A stretch of DNA of 64,000 bases from Streptomyces hokutonensis (GCF_000376565.1 NZ_BARG01000047.1:62001-126000), one strand, 5' to 3'. Positions 17,549-26,506 are shown, counted from the first letter of the stretch. Notes: a model not told the origin generated them from the sequence alone. Made by a program: numbers and translations.

Positions 17549-18913
17549 GTGACCGCTCACCCCGTCGACGAGAAACTCCCCGCACTCAAGATGGCCACCA
17601 CGGGCCTGCAACACGTGGCCGCCATGTACGCGGGCGTCGTCGCCCCGCCGCTGATCGTCGGGGCGGCCGTCGGCCTCTCCGGCACCGAGCTCACCTTCCT
17701 CACCGGCGCCTGCCTCTTCACCGCGGGTCTCGCCACCTTCCTGCAGACCCTCGGGATCTGGAAGATCGGCGCCCGGCTGCCCTTCGTCAACGGCGTCACC
17801 TTCGCCGGGGTCGCCCCGATGACCGCGATCGCCGCCTCCACCAGGGACAAGTCCGACGCGCTGCCCGTGATCTTCGGCGCGGTGATCGTCGCCGGCCTGC
17901 TCGGTTTCCTCGCCGCCCCCTTCTTCAGCAGGGCGGTCCGCTTCTTCCCGCCGGTCGTCACCGGCACCGTGATCACCCTCATAGGCGTGTCCCTGCTGCC
18001 GGTCGCCTTCGGCTGGGCGCAGGGGCCCAACCCCTCGGCCCATGACTACGGTTCGACGACCAACCTGGGACTCGCGGCGGCGACCCTCGTCATCGTCCTC
18101 GTGCTCCGCCGCTTCACCCGGGGCTTCGCCAGGCAAGTGGCCGTCCTGCTGGGCCTGTTGCTCGGCACGCTCCTCGCGATCCCCTTCGGCGCAACGGACT
18201 TCGGCCCGGTCACGGATGCCGACGTGATCGGTTTCCCCACCCCCTTCCACTTCGGCGCACCGCAGTTCCAGCTCGCCGCGATCGTCTCGATGTGCGTCGT
18301 GATGGTGGTCTCGATGACCGAATCCACCGCGGACATGCTGGCGTTGGGCGAGATCGTCGAACGCCCCGCGGACGAGGCGACCATCGCCGCGGGCCTGCGC
18401 GCCGACACCCTCGGCTCGGCGATCAGCCCCCTCTTCAACGGTTTCATGTGCAGCGCCTTCGCCCAGAACATCGGCCTGGTCGCCATGACCCGCATCCGCA
18501 GCCGCTACGTCGTCGCCACGGGCGGCGGCTTCCTGGTGCTGATGGGCCTGTGTCCGACGGCCGCGTCGCTCATCGCCGTCGTACCGCGCCCGGTGCTGGG
18601 CGGCGCGGGCGTCGTCCTGTTCGGCTCGGTCGCCGCGAGCGGGATCCAGACCCTCGTCAAGGCGGGTCTGGAGAAGGGCGACAACGTCCTGGTCGTCGCG
18701 GTCTCGCTGGCCGTCGGCATCATCCCGATCACGGCACCGGACTTCTACCACGCGTTCCCGGTGACCGTCCGGATCGTCCTCGACTCGGGCATCTCCACCG
18801 GCTGTGTGGCGGCGGTGGCCCTGAACCTGGTCTTCAACCACCTCGGCCGGGTCCGCGAGCAGACCAGGGGTACGGCCGAGGCCGCACCCCTCGCCGGTCA
18901 GCCGATCGTGTAA
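17549..18913 (+). CDS. nucleobase:cation symporter-2 (uracil/xanthine/urate permease)
   Basis: A 454-residue inner-membrane permease of the NCS2 family with about 12-14 hydrophobic segments. It starts MTAHPVDEKLPALKMATTGLQHVAAMYAG, a typical opening in which the QH motif contributes to substrate binding. GSRYVVATGGGFLVLMG-like and TESTADMLALGEIVERP-like segments match purine carriers. With urate enzymes upstream, it most likely imports urate or xanthine. GTG start with CGGAGGAA 6 bases ahead. A CACGTC...GACGTG inverted repeat at about 17506-17525 lies in its leader and may be an operator. Its 3' end overlaps the convergent chitosanase gene by 16 bases. Confidence 0.92.
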   Translation: MTAHPVDEKLPALKMATTGLQHVAAMYAGVVAPPLIVGAAVGLSGTELTFLTGACLFTAGLATFLQTLGIWKIGARLPFVNGVTFAGVAPMTAIAASTRDKSDALPVIFGAVIVAGLLGFLAAPFFSRAVRFFPPVVTGTVITLIGVSLLPVAFGWAQGPNPSAHDYGSTTNLGLAAATLVIVLVLRRFTRGFARQVAVLLGLLLGTLLAIPFGATDFGPVTDADVIGFPTPFHFGAPQFQLAAIVSMCVVMVVSMTESTADMLALGEIVERPADEATIAAGLRADTLGSAISPLFNGFMCSAFAQNIGLVAMTRIRSRYVVATGGGFLVLMGLCPTAASLIAVVPRPVLGGAGVVLFGSVAASGIQTLVKAGLEKGDNVLVVAVSLAVGIIPITAPDFYHAFPVTVRIVLDSGISTGCVAAVALNLVFNHLGRVREQTRGTAEAAPLAGQPIV

Positions 18914-19716
18914 CCGTCCCCGTACACCTTCCACTTGAGCGGTGTGTCCAGGTCGAGACTGCCCTGCTTCAGGAACACCCGCTGGGCGGTCTCGACCCGG
19001 GTCACGTCGCTGTGCGCCTCCTCCTGCTTCATCGCCCACACACGGGCGTCCAGGAAGGCGTTGAGGTACGTCGTCTCGTTGCCGCCGTCGGCGGGCGTGG
19101 CCGCGTGCCGGCGGGCCCGGGCGCGGATGCCGCCGAAGCAGAGGTCGCCCGTGCCGGGGCCGTGCATGACCATCGCGTCGTAGTAGATGAACTGCCCGAG
19201 CGTGCGCACTCCGTCCTTCTTGGCACGCGCCACGGCCGGGTCGAAGTAGCCGCGGTCCCGCTCGTCGCGCTGGGCCTCGCGGAACGCGGCGGACGTCCTC
19301 GCGGCTTTGCGCCAGGCGGCGGGGAAGCCCGGGGCCGGCCCCTTGTGCGAGGCGGTGCCGTTCACGGCGCGCGGCGCGGGCAGACAACCGGCGAGGACGT
19401 TGTGCGGGACCCGCTTCGTGTACAGCTCGACAAGCGCGAGCATGTCGCTCGTACCGGAGCAGAAGCCGATGATCCCGCCGGTGTGGCCGCGGCCGTCGCC
19501 GATGTCCTCGATGTACTCGTACTGCGCCTCCCAGTCCAGGGAGGAGTTCTCCGCGCTCGACACCAGCCGCATCGCGAGGTCCTTCTTCGCCGGGGCGTCG
19601 AGTCCCGCCGCACCCGAGGTCGAGGCGTCGGCGGACGGCCACTGGCTCGCGATCGCCGCGGTGCCGAGGGCGGCGAGCAGGGTGCGGCGGGTGGCTCTTC
19701 TCCGGAAGAACGGCAC
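18898..19716 (-). CDS. secreted chitosanase, glycoside hydrolase family 46
   Basis: A 272-residue endo-chitosanase that cuts partly deacetylated chitosan. The start, a GTG at 19716 with TTGGAG 5 bases upstream, gives FFRRRATRRTLLAALGTAAIA, a twin-arginine-type signal peptide. The mature part carries SSAENSSLDWEAQYEYIEDIGDGRGHTGGIIGF-like sequence, as in the Streptomyces N174 enzyme. Its catalytic Glu and Asp correspond to E56 and D74, with the same 18-residue spacing. The length is normal for GH46. Unlinked in function to its neighbours. Confidence 0.95.
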   Translation of the reverse strand: MPFFRRRATRRTLLAALGTAAIASQWPSADASTSGAAGLDAPAKKDLAMRLVSSAENSSLDWEAQYEYIEDIGDGRGHTGGIIGFCSGTSDMLALVELYTKRVPHNVLAGCLPAPRAVNGTASHKGPAPGFPAAWRKAARTSAAFREAQRDERDRGYFDPAVARAKKDGVRTLGQFIYYDAMVMHGPGTGDLCFGGIRARARRHAATPADGGNETTYLNAFLDARVWAMKQEEAHSDVTRVETAQRVFLKQGSLDLDTPLKWKVYGDGYTIG

Positions 19717-19810
19717 GTCGACTCCAAGGCGGGCGCGGTACACAGCAACTGTGAAAGGCAGCTGAGACTCGCCGGTCACCTTGGGAAAGCCGTGGGGTGA
19801 CGTCAGGAGG

Positions 19811-20419
19811 TCACTGTGAATTCCCGGGCCACGCCATGAGGTTGGCGAACAGCTCGGCCTGCTCGATCGCGTCGTCGAGCGCGTGGTGCGTGTGCCGCCG
19901 CCGGGACAGCAGCTCGCGCGGCATCGTGCCCTTGGCCACGGCACGCAGCGGCAGCCGCGCCTTCGTCGCGTACAGCGTCTTCATGTCGAGGCAGCCGGAG
20001 TGCCCGAAGGGGCTCGCGCCGGTGAAGCGGATCAGATACCAGTACAGGAACATCCAGTCGTACGACGCCGGGTAGCCGCACATCACCGGCTGCGCGCCCA
20101 CCGCGACTTCGCGCACCCAGGCACTGAACTCGGCGAGAGCGACAGCGGGTTCCGCCCCCTCGTCCAGGAGCCGCTCACGATCGAGCCCGCTCACCGCCAG
20201 CGCCTCCGGCACGAACTCCGTGCCGATCGGCCGCAGTTCACGGTAGAAGGTCTGCTTCTCCGGGTCCGCCGCGGTGAACCCGTCGGCGTCCTGCGTCCCG
20301 GCGACGGCCGCGCCGAGGCTCAGCATGGAGTACGGGCCCGGAATCGGACCGTCGGCCTCGACGTCGACGGAGATGTACAGACTGGGCTTGACGCGTCGTG
20401 CGGGCATGGGCCGGAGCAT
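19811..20419 (-). CDS. DEDDh-type 3'-5' exonuclease family protein
   Basis: A 202-residue protein of the DnaQ/RNase T superfamily. YISVDVEADGPIPG holds the first two acidic metal ligands (D-x-E), SYDWMFLYWYL the third Asp region, and HTHHALDDAIEQA the final His and Asp. Such proteins trim RNA or DNA ends; this small stand-alone form is common in Streptomyces and has not been assigned a substrate. The ATG at 20419 has no good ribosome site, and an ATG at 20407 is an alternative. Confidence 0.85.
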   Translation of the reverse strand: MLRPMPARRVKPSLYISVDVEADGPIPGPYSMLSLGAAVAGTQDADGFTAADPEKQTFYRELRPIGTEFVPEALAVSGLDRERLLDEGAEPAVALAEFSAWVREVAVGAQPVMCGYPASYDWMFLYWYLIRFTGASPFGHSGCLDMKTLYATKARLPLRAVAKGTMPRELLSRRRHTHHALDDAIEQAELFANLMAWPGNSQ

Positions 20420-20450
20420 CGCAGGTGGACGGGCTTGCCCGCACCCGAAT

Positions 20451-21242
20451 TCAGCCGCCCCGGACCGCCTGACAGGGGCTGACCGCGGGAAGCCGGCCGG
20501 TCAGGAACGAGCGGGGCGGGACACCCATCAGGGCCCGGAAGTCGGTCGTCATGTGCGACTGGTCGAAGTAGCCGGCAGCGGCGGCCAGTTCGGACCAGCC
20601 GGCGCTGCCCGCCCGGGCGGCGAGGGCGCGGACCCTGTCGATACGGGCGTAGTGCTTCGGAGAGACACCGACGCCGTCGGTGAACAGGTTCCGCAACTGG
20701 CGTTCACTGACGGCCAGTTCCCGGGCCACGTCCATCACCTGCGCGGGCACCCGGTCCATCCGCACGGACAACGCCTCGACGGCCGCCCGCAGCAGCGCCG
20801 TCCGGGCCGCATCCGCCGGGTCTGCCAGCAGCTCCGGCAGCACCTCGGCGACGCGGGGCAGAGCCTCCCGCGGGTCCAGCCACCGCACCTCACGTGCGAA
20901 CCGGCGGGCCGCGCCGCCCGGCAGGTCGTCCAGCGGCACCACCCGGCCGGTCAGTCCGGCGGCCGCGACACCCAGCAGGGGCCGGGCCGTACCCGGTGCG
21001 AGGCGCAACTCCAGGCACTCGATATGGGCCTTCCCCTCGTGGTAGGCCGCCCGTACCCGTGGTCCGACGGCAAGGACGTCACGCCGACCCTCGCCCGTCA
21101 CCCGCAGGACCACCTTGATCACCGCGTCCGGCAGCTGGACGAACGTCCCCTCGGGCGGCTCGCCGAAGGACATGGTCCGCACCTCGGCGATCCACGGGCG
21201 CAGCGCCTCGGGCATGGTCGGAAGCGGCTCGGCGATGGTCAT
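20451..21242 (-). CDS. AraC-family transcriptional regulator
   Basis: A 263-residue regulator. An N-terminal ligand/dimerisation region (DAVIKVVLRVTGEGRRDVLAVGPR, DUF6597-like) precedes an AraC/XylS double helix-turn-helix in the last 95 residues (ELAVSERQLRNLFTDGVGVSPKHYARIDRVR, then YFDQSHMTTDFRALMGVPPRSFL). The ATG at 21242 has a GGAGAGG site. It is divergent from the NmrA-type oxidoreductase gene with 102 bases between, a common pairing in which the regulator controls the neighbour. Confidence 0.9.
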   Translation of the reverse strand: MTIAEPLPTMPEALRPWIAEVRTMSFGEPPEGTFVQLPDAVIKVVLRVTGEGRRDVLAVGPRVRAAYHEGKAHIECLELRLAPGTARPLLGVAAAGLTGRVVPLDDLPGGAARRFAREVRWLDPREALPRVAEVLPELLADPADAARTALLRAAVEALSVRMDRVPAQVMDVARELAVSERQLRNLFTDGVGVSPKHYARIDRVRALAARAGSAGWSELAAAAGYFDQSHMTTDFRALMGVPPRSFLTGRLPAVSPCQAVRGG

Positions 21243-21344
21243 CGGCACCTCTCCACCGTAAGCGACCGGGGCCGCCGTCCGAGCGGGCCGGTCGTGCCGG
21301 AATTTCCAAGAGCCGAGCGCCCCGGCGGGTCCACCGTGGACCAC

Positions 21345-22199
21345 ATGATCCTGGTGACGGGTGCCACGGGCACCATCGGAAGTGACGTCGTGCGACAACT
21401 GGCCGAGCGTGGCGCGAAGGTGCGCGCGCTGACCCGTGACCCGGCGCGGGCGCGGCTGCCCGCCGGGGTGGAGGTGGTGCGCGGGGACTACGGCGAACCG
21501 GCGTCCCTGGACGCCGCGTCGGCCGGTGCGACGGCCGTGTTCCTGGTCCGTCCGCCCGGCCCGGACGAGGGACAGGACGCGGCGCTGGTCGCCGCGGCGC
21601 GGGCCGCAGGTGTGGACCGGCTGGTCAAGCTCTCCGCCATCGCCACCGGCGATTCCGCTTCCGGCCCCTCCGGACAGTGGCACGTGGACGGCGAGCGGGC
21701 CGTGCGGGACAGCGGGCTCGACTGGACGGTGCTGCGGCCGTCGTCGTTCGCCTCCAACACACTGACCTGGCTCCCGGCGCTCCGGGCGGGCGAGCCGGTG
21801 CCCAACATGACCGGGGACGGCGCCTCGGGCGTGATCGACCCGCGGGACATCGCCGAGGTGGCGGTACGGGCGCTGCTCGACGCCGGGCACGAGGGGCGGA
21901 CGTACACCCTCACCGGTCCCGAGGCGATCACCGTTCCCGGCCAGGCCGCCGTGCTCGCCGAGGTCCTCGGCCGCCCGGTTCCGGTCCGGAACCTGTCCCC
22001 GGACGGGACCCGCGCATTCCTTCGTACAGCCTGGGGCATGGACGAGATCCGGGCGGACGGTGTGCTGACCGGCCTGGCGTTCGTCCGCGCCGGCGGCAAC
22101 GAGGCCGTCACCGACGACGTCCGGGAGGTCCTGGGCCGCCCGGCGCGGAGTTACCGGGAGTGGGTCCGGGACCACCGAGGCGCGTTCGAGGCGGGGTGA
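21345..22199 (+). CDS. NmrA-like NAD(P)-binding oxidoreductase/sensor
   Basis: A 284-residue Rossmann protein of the NmrA/atypical SDR group. The nucleotide-binding motif GATGTIG opens the protein (7-13), and LVKLSAIATGDSASGPSGQWHVDGERAVRDSGLDWTVLRP-type segments are typical of quinone reductase 2 or NmrA homologues. The usual SDR Tyr-x3-Lys is not seen, as in atypical SDRs. Start uncertain: ATG 21345, or GTG 21336 three codons earlier; neither has a strong ribosome site. Probably controlled by the divergent AraC protein. Confidence 0.87.
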   Translation: MILVTGATGTIGSDVVRQLAERGAKVRALTRDPARARLPAGVEVVRGDYGEPASLDAASAGATAVFLVRPPGPDEGQDAALVAAARAAGVDRLVKLSAIATGDSASGPSGQWHVDGERAVRDSGLDWTVLRPSSFASNTLTWLPALRAGEPVPNMTGDGASGVIDPRDIAEVAVRALLDAGHEGRTYTLTGPEAITVPGQAAVLAEVLGRPVPVRNLSPDGTRAFLRTAWGMDEIRADGVLTGLAFVRAGGNEAVTDDVREVLGRPARSYREWVRDHRGAFEAG

Positions 22200-22253
22200 C
22201 CCGAGCACGGGTGGGCATGGAGGCCGGGCCCGGGACGTCGGTCGCGTCGTGGC

Positions 22254-22676
22254 TCAGAGCCCGAACAGGCCAGGGTCCGTGGTCAACTGCTTGAAGTACT
22301 CCCGGGGTTGGGCGGTCAGCCGGCGTTCCTTGAGGTCCAGCAGGCCGCCGACCGACGCGACCTCCGCGGAGACCGTGCCGTCGGTCTTCGTGATCGTCTG
22401 GGTGACCCGGAAGGTCTTGCCCTCGCCCCACTCGAAGACACAGCTGACCTCGACGTCCTCGCCCGCGCGCAGCTCCCGCAAATAGCGGATGGTCGTCTCC
22501 AGCACGACCGGCGCGATCCCCTCGGCGAGCAGCTCGGCCTGACCCACCCCCGCGGCCTGCAAGAGCTCCCAGCGGGCATGCTCCGCGTACTGCAGATACA
22601 CGCTCTGATTGAGGTGCCCCAGGCTGTCGGTCTCGTATCCGCGGACGGTCACCGGGACGGAAAACGGCTCGCTCAC
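22254..22676 (-). CDS. acyl-CoA thioesterase (hotdog, 4HBT type)
   Basis: A 140-residue hotdog-fold protein. It has the 4-hydroxybenzoyl-CoA thioesterase-type opening VRGYETDSLGHLNQSVYLQYAEHARWELL, with the catalytic Asp-x6-Asn pattern (D17...N23 region). FRVTQTITKTDGTVSAEV is the central strand region. It hydrolyses an acyl-CoA; the substrate is not defined. ATG at 22676. It is convergent with the NmrA gene and first in a run of minus-strand genes that extends left only by itself. Confidence 0.88.
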   Translation of the reverse strand: MSEPFSVPVTVRGYETDSLGHLNQSVYLQYAEHARWELLQAAGVGQAELLAEGIAPVVLETTIRYLRELRAGEDVEVSCVFEWGEGKTFRVTQTITKTDGTVSAEVASVGGLLDLKERRLTAQPREYFKQLTTDPGLFGL

Positions 22677-22731
22677 TGCGTTCCCTTCTCGTACTGACGG
22701 ACGATCTGCCCCACCGATCTTGGCACGCCCC

Positions 22732-23358
22732 TCAGCTTCTCCGCGGTGAGGCCAGCAGATAACTCGCCCCCGTTCGCGCCTCGTTGTGCTCGCTCACCTG
22801 CCAGCCCGCCCGCTCCAGCGTCCCCGCGCAGGCGCGCAGCGCCGCCCCGTCCGGGTCGCGCACGGCGACGGCCTCGGGCTGCGGGGTCGCCCGCACCTTG
22901 TAGCCGTCGAAGTCCCGTCCGGCGGGCCGGTGCCCCGCCGCCTCCAGGGCGAGCGCGGCGGCCTGCACCAGATGCGTACGCTCCCAGCCGCACGGCCGGT
23001 CCACGGAGCCGTCCGGATTGGTCATCCGGCGCAGCTCCAGCAGCCCCTGCCAGGCGCTGTGCACCTCACGGGTGCGGGCCGGACCGGTGTCCGGCAGGTC
23101 CTCGCCGCCGATCCGGGCGGCGAAGACCCCGGCGGTCGCGGGGGTCTCCGCGACCGGCTCGGCGACCTCGGGCTGCGCCTCCCGTACGCGATGCCCCGTC
23201 GGCGTCAGAAAGTGGTCGTGCGGCGGGCGCGGATGCCGGAACGCGAGGCCCCGCTTCACCAGCGCGGCGAGCTGCGCCTCCGTACCCCGCAGCCGTCCGG
23301 TGACGGGATCGGCGGCGTCGATGACACGCCGTTGCGCGGCGGTCGGCGGTCGTGTCAC
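22732..23358 (-). CDS. conserved hypothetical protein (208 aa)
   Basis: A soluble 208-residue protein with a winged-helix-like front part (TAAQRRVIDAADPVTGRLRGTEAQLAALVKRGLAFRHPRPPHDHFLTPTGHRVRE) and an unrelated back part (PCGWERTHLVQAAALALEAAGHRPAGRDFDGYKVRATP). The front may bind DNA, but this is inference from its helix pattern. It lies 50 bases after the phosphatase gene upstream of it, so it is probably co-transcribed with the run 24012-24545 and 23409-24008. Function unknown. Confidence 0.75.
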   Translation of the reverse strand: MTRPPTAAQRRVIDAADPVTGRLRGTEAQLAALVKRGLAFRHPRPPHDHFLTPTGHRVREAQPEVAEPVAETPATAGVFAARIGGEDLPDTGPARTREVHSAWQGLLELRRMTNPDGSVDRPCGWERTHLVQAAALALEAAGHRPAGRDFDGYKVRATPQPEAVAVRDPDGAALRACAGTLERAGWQVSEHNEARTGASYLLASPRRS

Positions 23359-23408
23359 GGCGTGCTCCTCCCCGCCGCGTCGACGGGTGTCCGCGGCTCA
23401 TTCGAAGG

Positions 23409-24008
23409 CTACGACGGGGGTCTGACATTCCAGGCGGCGATCACCGGCCGCCCGTGCTCCGTGCCCAGCCGGCACAGCGTCCCGGTCGCCAGCTGGAACA
23501 GCGCCCCGTCCGACGGCGGCAGCCCGAGCCGCCGCGCGGTGAGGACCCGCAGGAAATGGCCGTGCGCCACCAGGACGACCACGCCCTCGGTGTTGGCGAG
23601 CGCCGCGTCGACCTTGGCCAGCACACGGTCGGCGCGCTGGCCCACCTGCTCCGGGGTCTCCCCGGGATGGTCGGGCGGCCCGGGCGCGACCCCGTCGGTG
23701 AACAGGAACCAGTCCGGCCGGGTGCGCTGGATCTCGACGGTCGTGATCCCCTCGTAGCCGCCGTAGTCCCACTCCCGCAGATCCACGTCGATCCGTACGT
23801 CCGTGAGACCGATCAGCTCGGCGGTCTCCCGCGCCCGCTGCAAGGGGCTGACGAACGCGGCGCCGACCCGGTGCGAACGGATCAGCGGGACCAGGCCGCG
23901 CGCCTCCTCCCGCCCCTTCGCGGTCAGCGGGACATCGGTCGAGCCGGTGTGCCGCCCCGAGCGGGACCATTCGGTCTCTCCGTGCCGTACCAGGAAAAGA
24001 TCACCCAT
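23409..24008 (-). CDS. histidine phosphatase family protein (phosphoglycerate-mutase-like)
   Basis: A 199-residue phosphatase with the catalytic motif LVRHGETEWS (H9 is the phospho-accepting His), the second Arg in SPLQRARETAEL, the catalytic Glu in LREWDYGGYEG, and the second His in VVLVAHGHFLRVL. Family members remove phosphate from sugars, nucleotides or phosphoglycerate; this one cannot be assigned. It starts three bases after the stop of the HAD-like gene, so the two are one transcript. Confidence 0.92.
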   Translation of the reverse strand: MGDLFLVRHGETEWSRSGRHTGSTDVPLTAKGREEARGLVPLIRSHRVGAAFVSPLQRARETAELIGLTDVRIDVDLREWDYGGYEGITTVEIQRTRPDWFLFTDGVAPGPPDHPGETPEQVGQRADRVLAKVDAALANTEGVVVLVAHGHFLRVLTARRLGLPPSDGALFQLATGTLCRLGTEHGRPVIAAWNVRPPS

Positions 24009-24011
24009 ACC

Positions 24012-24545
24012 TCACAGGCTATGGGCCCACCGCTCCAGCGTCGCGAAATCGCTCTCCCGTAGACCGCGGCGCGGGTCCACCTTGAGGAGGAGCGCCGACC
24101 CGTCGTGGTGGGCCTCGACATGCCGTACGTCCAGGTCGGTGACCAGGTCGTCGACCCAGACGAAGGGGCGTCCCGCCGCCCAGGCCACGACCTGCCGGGT
24201 CTTCCAGTAGAGGCCGTCCGGGTCCTTCGCGAACAGGTCGGTGAACTCGATCACCGGGAGGTCGCCGGGGAGTCCGATCACCGGAGCGATCATCTCGTTG
24301 GCGTGGTGCATCCAGGTGGTGGCCCAGGCCGGCTCGTACGGCAGCGCCAGTATGCGCTCGCCGTGCCCCGGGTGCAGACGTACCCGCAGCCCGCGCCGCA
24401 GCCGCCGGGAGCCCGCCCGCTGGCGGGCCGCCCAGTTCGGCGGCCACATCCGACGGGTGACATAGCCGCGGTGGCGCAGGAACCGGGCGCCGTACGGGTT
24501 GAGCGGGCCGTCGACATCGAGGAGCAGCAGCGGGCGGTCTGTCAT
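24012..24545 (-). CDS. HAD-superfamily-like hypothetical protein
   Basis: A 177-residue protein opening LLLLDVDGPLNP (the DxD motif of HAD hydrolases, D9 and D11). It has FVWVDDLVTDLD later as the probable acidic metal loop, and the Lys in YWKTRQVVAWAAGRPF between. This is a trimmed HAD fold without an obvious cap. The second Asp is present, so phosphatase activity is possible. It is followed by the histidine phosphatase. Confidence 0.85.
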   Translation of the reverse strand: MTDRPLLLLDVDGPLNPYGARFLRHRGYVTRRMWPPNWAARQRAGSRRLRRGLRVRLHPGHGERILALPYEPAWATTWMHHANEMIAPVIGLPGDLPVIEFTDLFAKDPDGLYWKTRQVVAWAAGRPFVWVDDLVTDLDVRHVEAHHDGSALLLKVDPRRGLRESDFATLERWAHSL

Positions 24546-24574
24546 GCGGAGGAGCTACCCAGGGTGGGACGGGG

Positions 24575-25783
24575 TTACTGGCGATACCCGCCGAGGAACC
24601 GTCCGATCCGGCCGATCGCCGCCTCCAGGTCGTCCGCGTGCGGCAGCGTGAGGATGCGGAAGTGGTCGGGGGTGGGCCAGTTGAAGCCGGTGCCCTGGAC
24701 CACCTGGATCTTCTCCCGGAGCAGCAGGTCCAGGACGAACTGCTCGTCGTCGTGGATCTTGTGCACCTTGGGGTCGAGCCGGGGGAACGCGTACAGCGCG
24801 CCCTTCGGCTTCACACACGACACCCCGGGGATCTCGTTGAGCTTCTCCCACACCATGTCGCGCTGTTCGTACAGCCGCCCGCCGGGGACGGTCAGGTCGC
24901 GGATGGACTGCCGGCCGCCCAGCGCGGCCTGGATGGCGTACTGCGCGGGCGCGTTGGGACACAGCCGCATGGAGGCCAGCATCGTCAGGCCCTCCAGATA
25001 GTTCTTCGCGTGCTGCTTCGGGCCCGTCACCACCAGCCAGCCCGAGCGGAAGCCGGCCACCCGGTACGTCTTCGACAGCCCGCAGAACGTGAGGACGACC
25101 AGGTCGGGGGCGAGCGCGGCGGCCGAGTGGTGCACGGCGTCGTCGTAGAGGATCTGGTCGTAGATCTCGTCGGCGAAGACCATCAGGCCGTGCCGGCGGG
25201 CGAGGTCGAGGATGCCCTCGACGATCTCCTTGGGGTAGACGGCGCCGGTGGGGTTGTTCGGGTTGATGATGACGACGGCCTTGGTGCGGTCGGTGATCTT
25301 CGCCGCCATGTCGTCCAGGTCCGGGTACCAGTCGGCCTGTTCGTCGCAGAGGTAGTGGACCGCCTTGCCGCCGGAGAGGGTCGTCACCGCCGTCCAGAGC
25401 GGGAAGTCCGGGGCGGGGATGAGGATTTCGTCGCCGTCCTCCAGCAGCGCCTGTACGGCCATGGAGACCAGCTCGGAGACGCCGTTGCCGAGGAACACGT
25501 CGTCGACGTCCACCTCCAGGCCCAGGGTCTGGTAGCGCTGGGCGACCGCGCGGCGGGCCGAGAGGATGCCCCGCGAGTCCGTGTAGCCGTGCGCCTGGGG
25601 GAGCATCCGGATCATGTCCTGGATGATCTCCTCGGGTGCCTCGAAGCCGAAGAGCGCGGGGTTGCCGGTGTTCAGACGCAGGACGCTGTGGCCCGCCTCC
25701 TCCAGTGCGTTGGCGTGCTCGATCACCGGACCGCGGATCTCGTAACAGACCTCGCTGAGCTTGCTCGACTGCCGGAACTCCAT
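24575..25783 (-). CDS. alanine-type aminotransferase (class I PLP enzyme)
   Basis: A 402-residue PLP-dependent aminotransferase of the AlaA/AlaT type. NTGNPALFGFEAP, GNGVSELVSMAVQALLEDGDEIL, INPNNPTGAVYPKE and the PLP-lysine region FCGLSKTYRVAGFRSGW (K in SKTYR) are all present. It most likely makes alanine from pyruvate and glutamate; the related valine-pyruvate enzymes are alternatives. The ATG at 25783 has GAGGG 4 bases upstream. It is divergent from an HxlR regulator over a palindromic operator, so its expression is probably regulated by that protein. Confidence 0.93.
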   Translation of the reverse strand: MEFRQSSKLSEVCYEIRGPVIEHANALEEAGHSVLRLNTGNPALFGFEAPEEIIQDMIRMLPQAHGYTDSRGILSARRAVAQRYQTLGLEVDVDDVFLGNGVSELVSMAVQALLEDGDEILIPAPDFPLWTAVTTLSGGKAVHYLCDEQADWYPDLDDMAAKITDRTKAVVIINPNNPTGAVYPKEIVEGILDLARRHGLMVFADEIYDQILYDDAVHHSAAALAPDLVVLTFCGLSKTYRVAGFRSGWLVVTGPKQHAKNYLEGLTMLASMRLCPNAPAQYAIQAALGGRQSIRDLTVPGGRLYEQRDMVWEKLNEIPGVSCVKPKGALYAFPRLDPKVHKIHDDEQFVLDLLLREKIQVVQGTGFNWPTPDHFRILTLPHADDLEAAIGRIGRFLGGYRQ

Positions 25784-25814
25784 TGCGCCCTCGCCCCATC
25801 GGCTTCGTGTGTTG

Positions 25815-25829
25815 CTTGGTTTTACCAAG
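25815..25829. promoter_or_regulatory. perfect palindrome between aminotransferase and HxlR genes
   Basis: CTTGGT-TTT-ACCAAG is a perfect 6-3-6 inverted repeat with a further CTTGG half-site at 25836. The position suggests an operator for the HxlR protein controlling itself and the aminotransferase. Confidence 0.6.
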
Positions 25830-25853
25830 TGTGAGCTTGGAAAGTCCAACAAC

Positions 25854-26501
25854 ATGTCTAGACTGCGTCGCATGTCACCTCGCCGAAGCTACGACCAGTA
25901 CTGTTCCGCGGCCCGGGCCCTCGACCTCGTCGGCGACCGCTGGACCCTGCTGATCGTCCGCGAACTCCTCGCAGGACCGCGCCGCTACACGGACCTGCAC
26001 GCCGATCTGCCGGGTGTCAGCACGGACGTACTCGCCTCACGGCTGAAGGACATGGAGCGGGACGGGCTGACGACGAGGCGACGGCTGCCGCCGCCCGGTG
26101 CGGCCTACGTCTACGAACTCACCGGGCGCGGGCGGGAGTTGCTGCCCGTGCTGCAGGCCCTCGGTGCCTGGGGCGCGCCCGAGCTGGGGGAGCGGCGGCC
26201 CACGGACGCGGTGCGTGCCCACTGGTTCGCGCTGCCGCTGCTGCGGGCGCTGGAGGGCGAGGGGCTCGTCGAAGTCCGGCTGGACGAGGGGGAGTTCCAC
26301 CTGCGGGTGGGGGAGGGCGGTGAGGAGGCGGTCTACGGGGAAGGGCCCGCGCCCGTCGAGCCCGATGCCCGGCTGGTCCTCGGCGTCGAGACGTGCACGG
26401 CCGTCGCCCAGGGGGAGTTGAGCCTTGTCGAAGGGGTGCGTGCCGGACGCATCGAGGTGAGCGGCGACGGCACGCTCGCGAAGGTCCTGCGGGAAGCCTG
26501 A
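25854..26501 (+). CDS. HxlR-family regulator with C-terminal SCP2-like domain
   Basis: A 215-residue protein. A winged-helix HxlR domain (YDQYCSAARALDLVGDRWTLLIVRELLAGPRRYTDL) is followed by a C-terminal half of about 90 residues (VEVRLDEGEFHLRVGEGGEEAVYGEG...) that resembles the sterol-carrier/SCP2 fold fused to such regulators. A Cys near the front (C in YDQYC) is the residue used for redox or aldehyde sensing in some HxlR relatives. Start uncertain: ATG 25854 (GGAAAG upstream) or ATG 25872. Likely controls the divergent aminotransferase. Confidence 0.9.
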   Translation: MSRLRRMSPRRSYDQYCSAARALDLVGDRWTLLIVRELLAGPRRYTDLHADLPGVSTDVLASRLKDMERDGLTTRRRLPPPGAAYVYELTGRGRELLPVLQALGAWGAPELGERRPTDAVRAHWFALPLLRALEGEGLVEVRLDEGEFHLRVGEGGEEAVYGEGPAPVEPDARLVLGVETCTAVAQGELSLVEGVRAGRIEVSGDGTLAKVLREA

Positions 26502-26506
26502 GATGA

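Noticed and set aside
17441..19642. Very long minus-strand open frame across the permease gene
   Set aside because: Product is rich in Arg, Gly, Asp and His without motifs; it is antisense to the clear NCS2 permease and crosses into the chitosanase gene in another frame.
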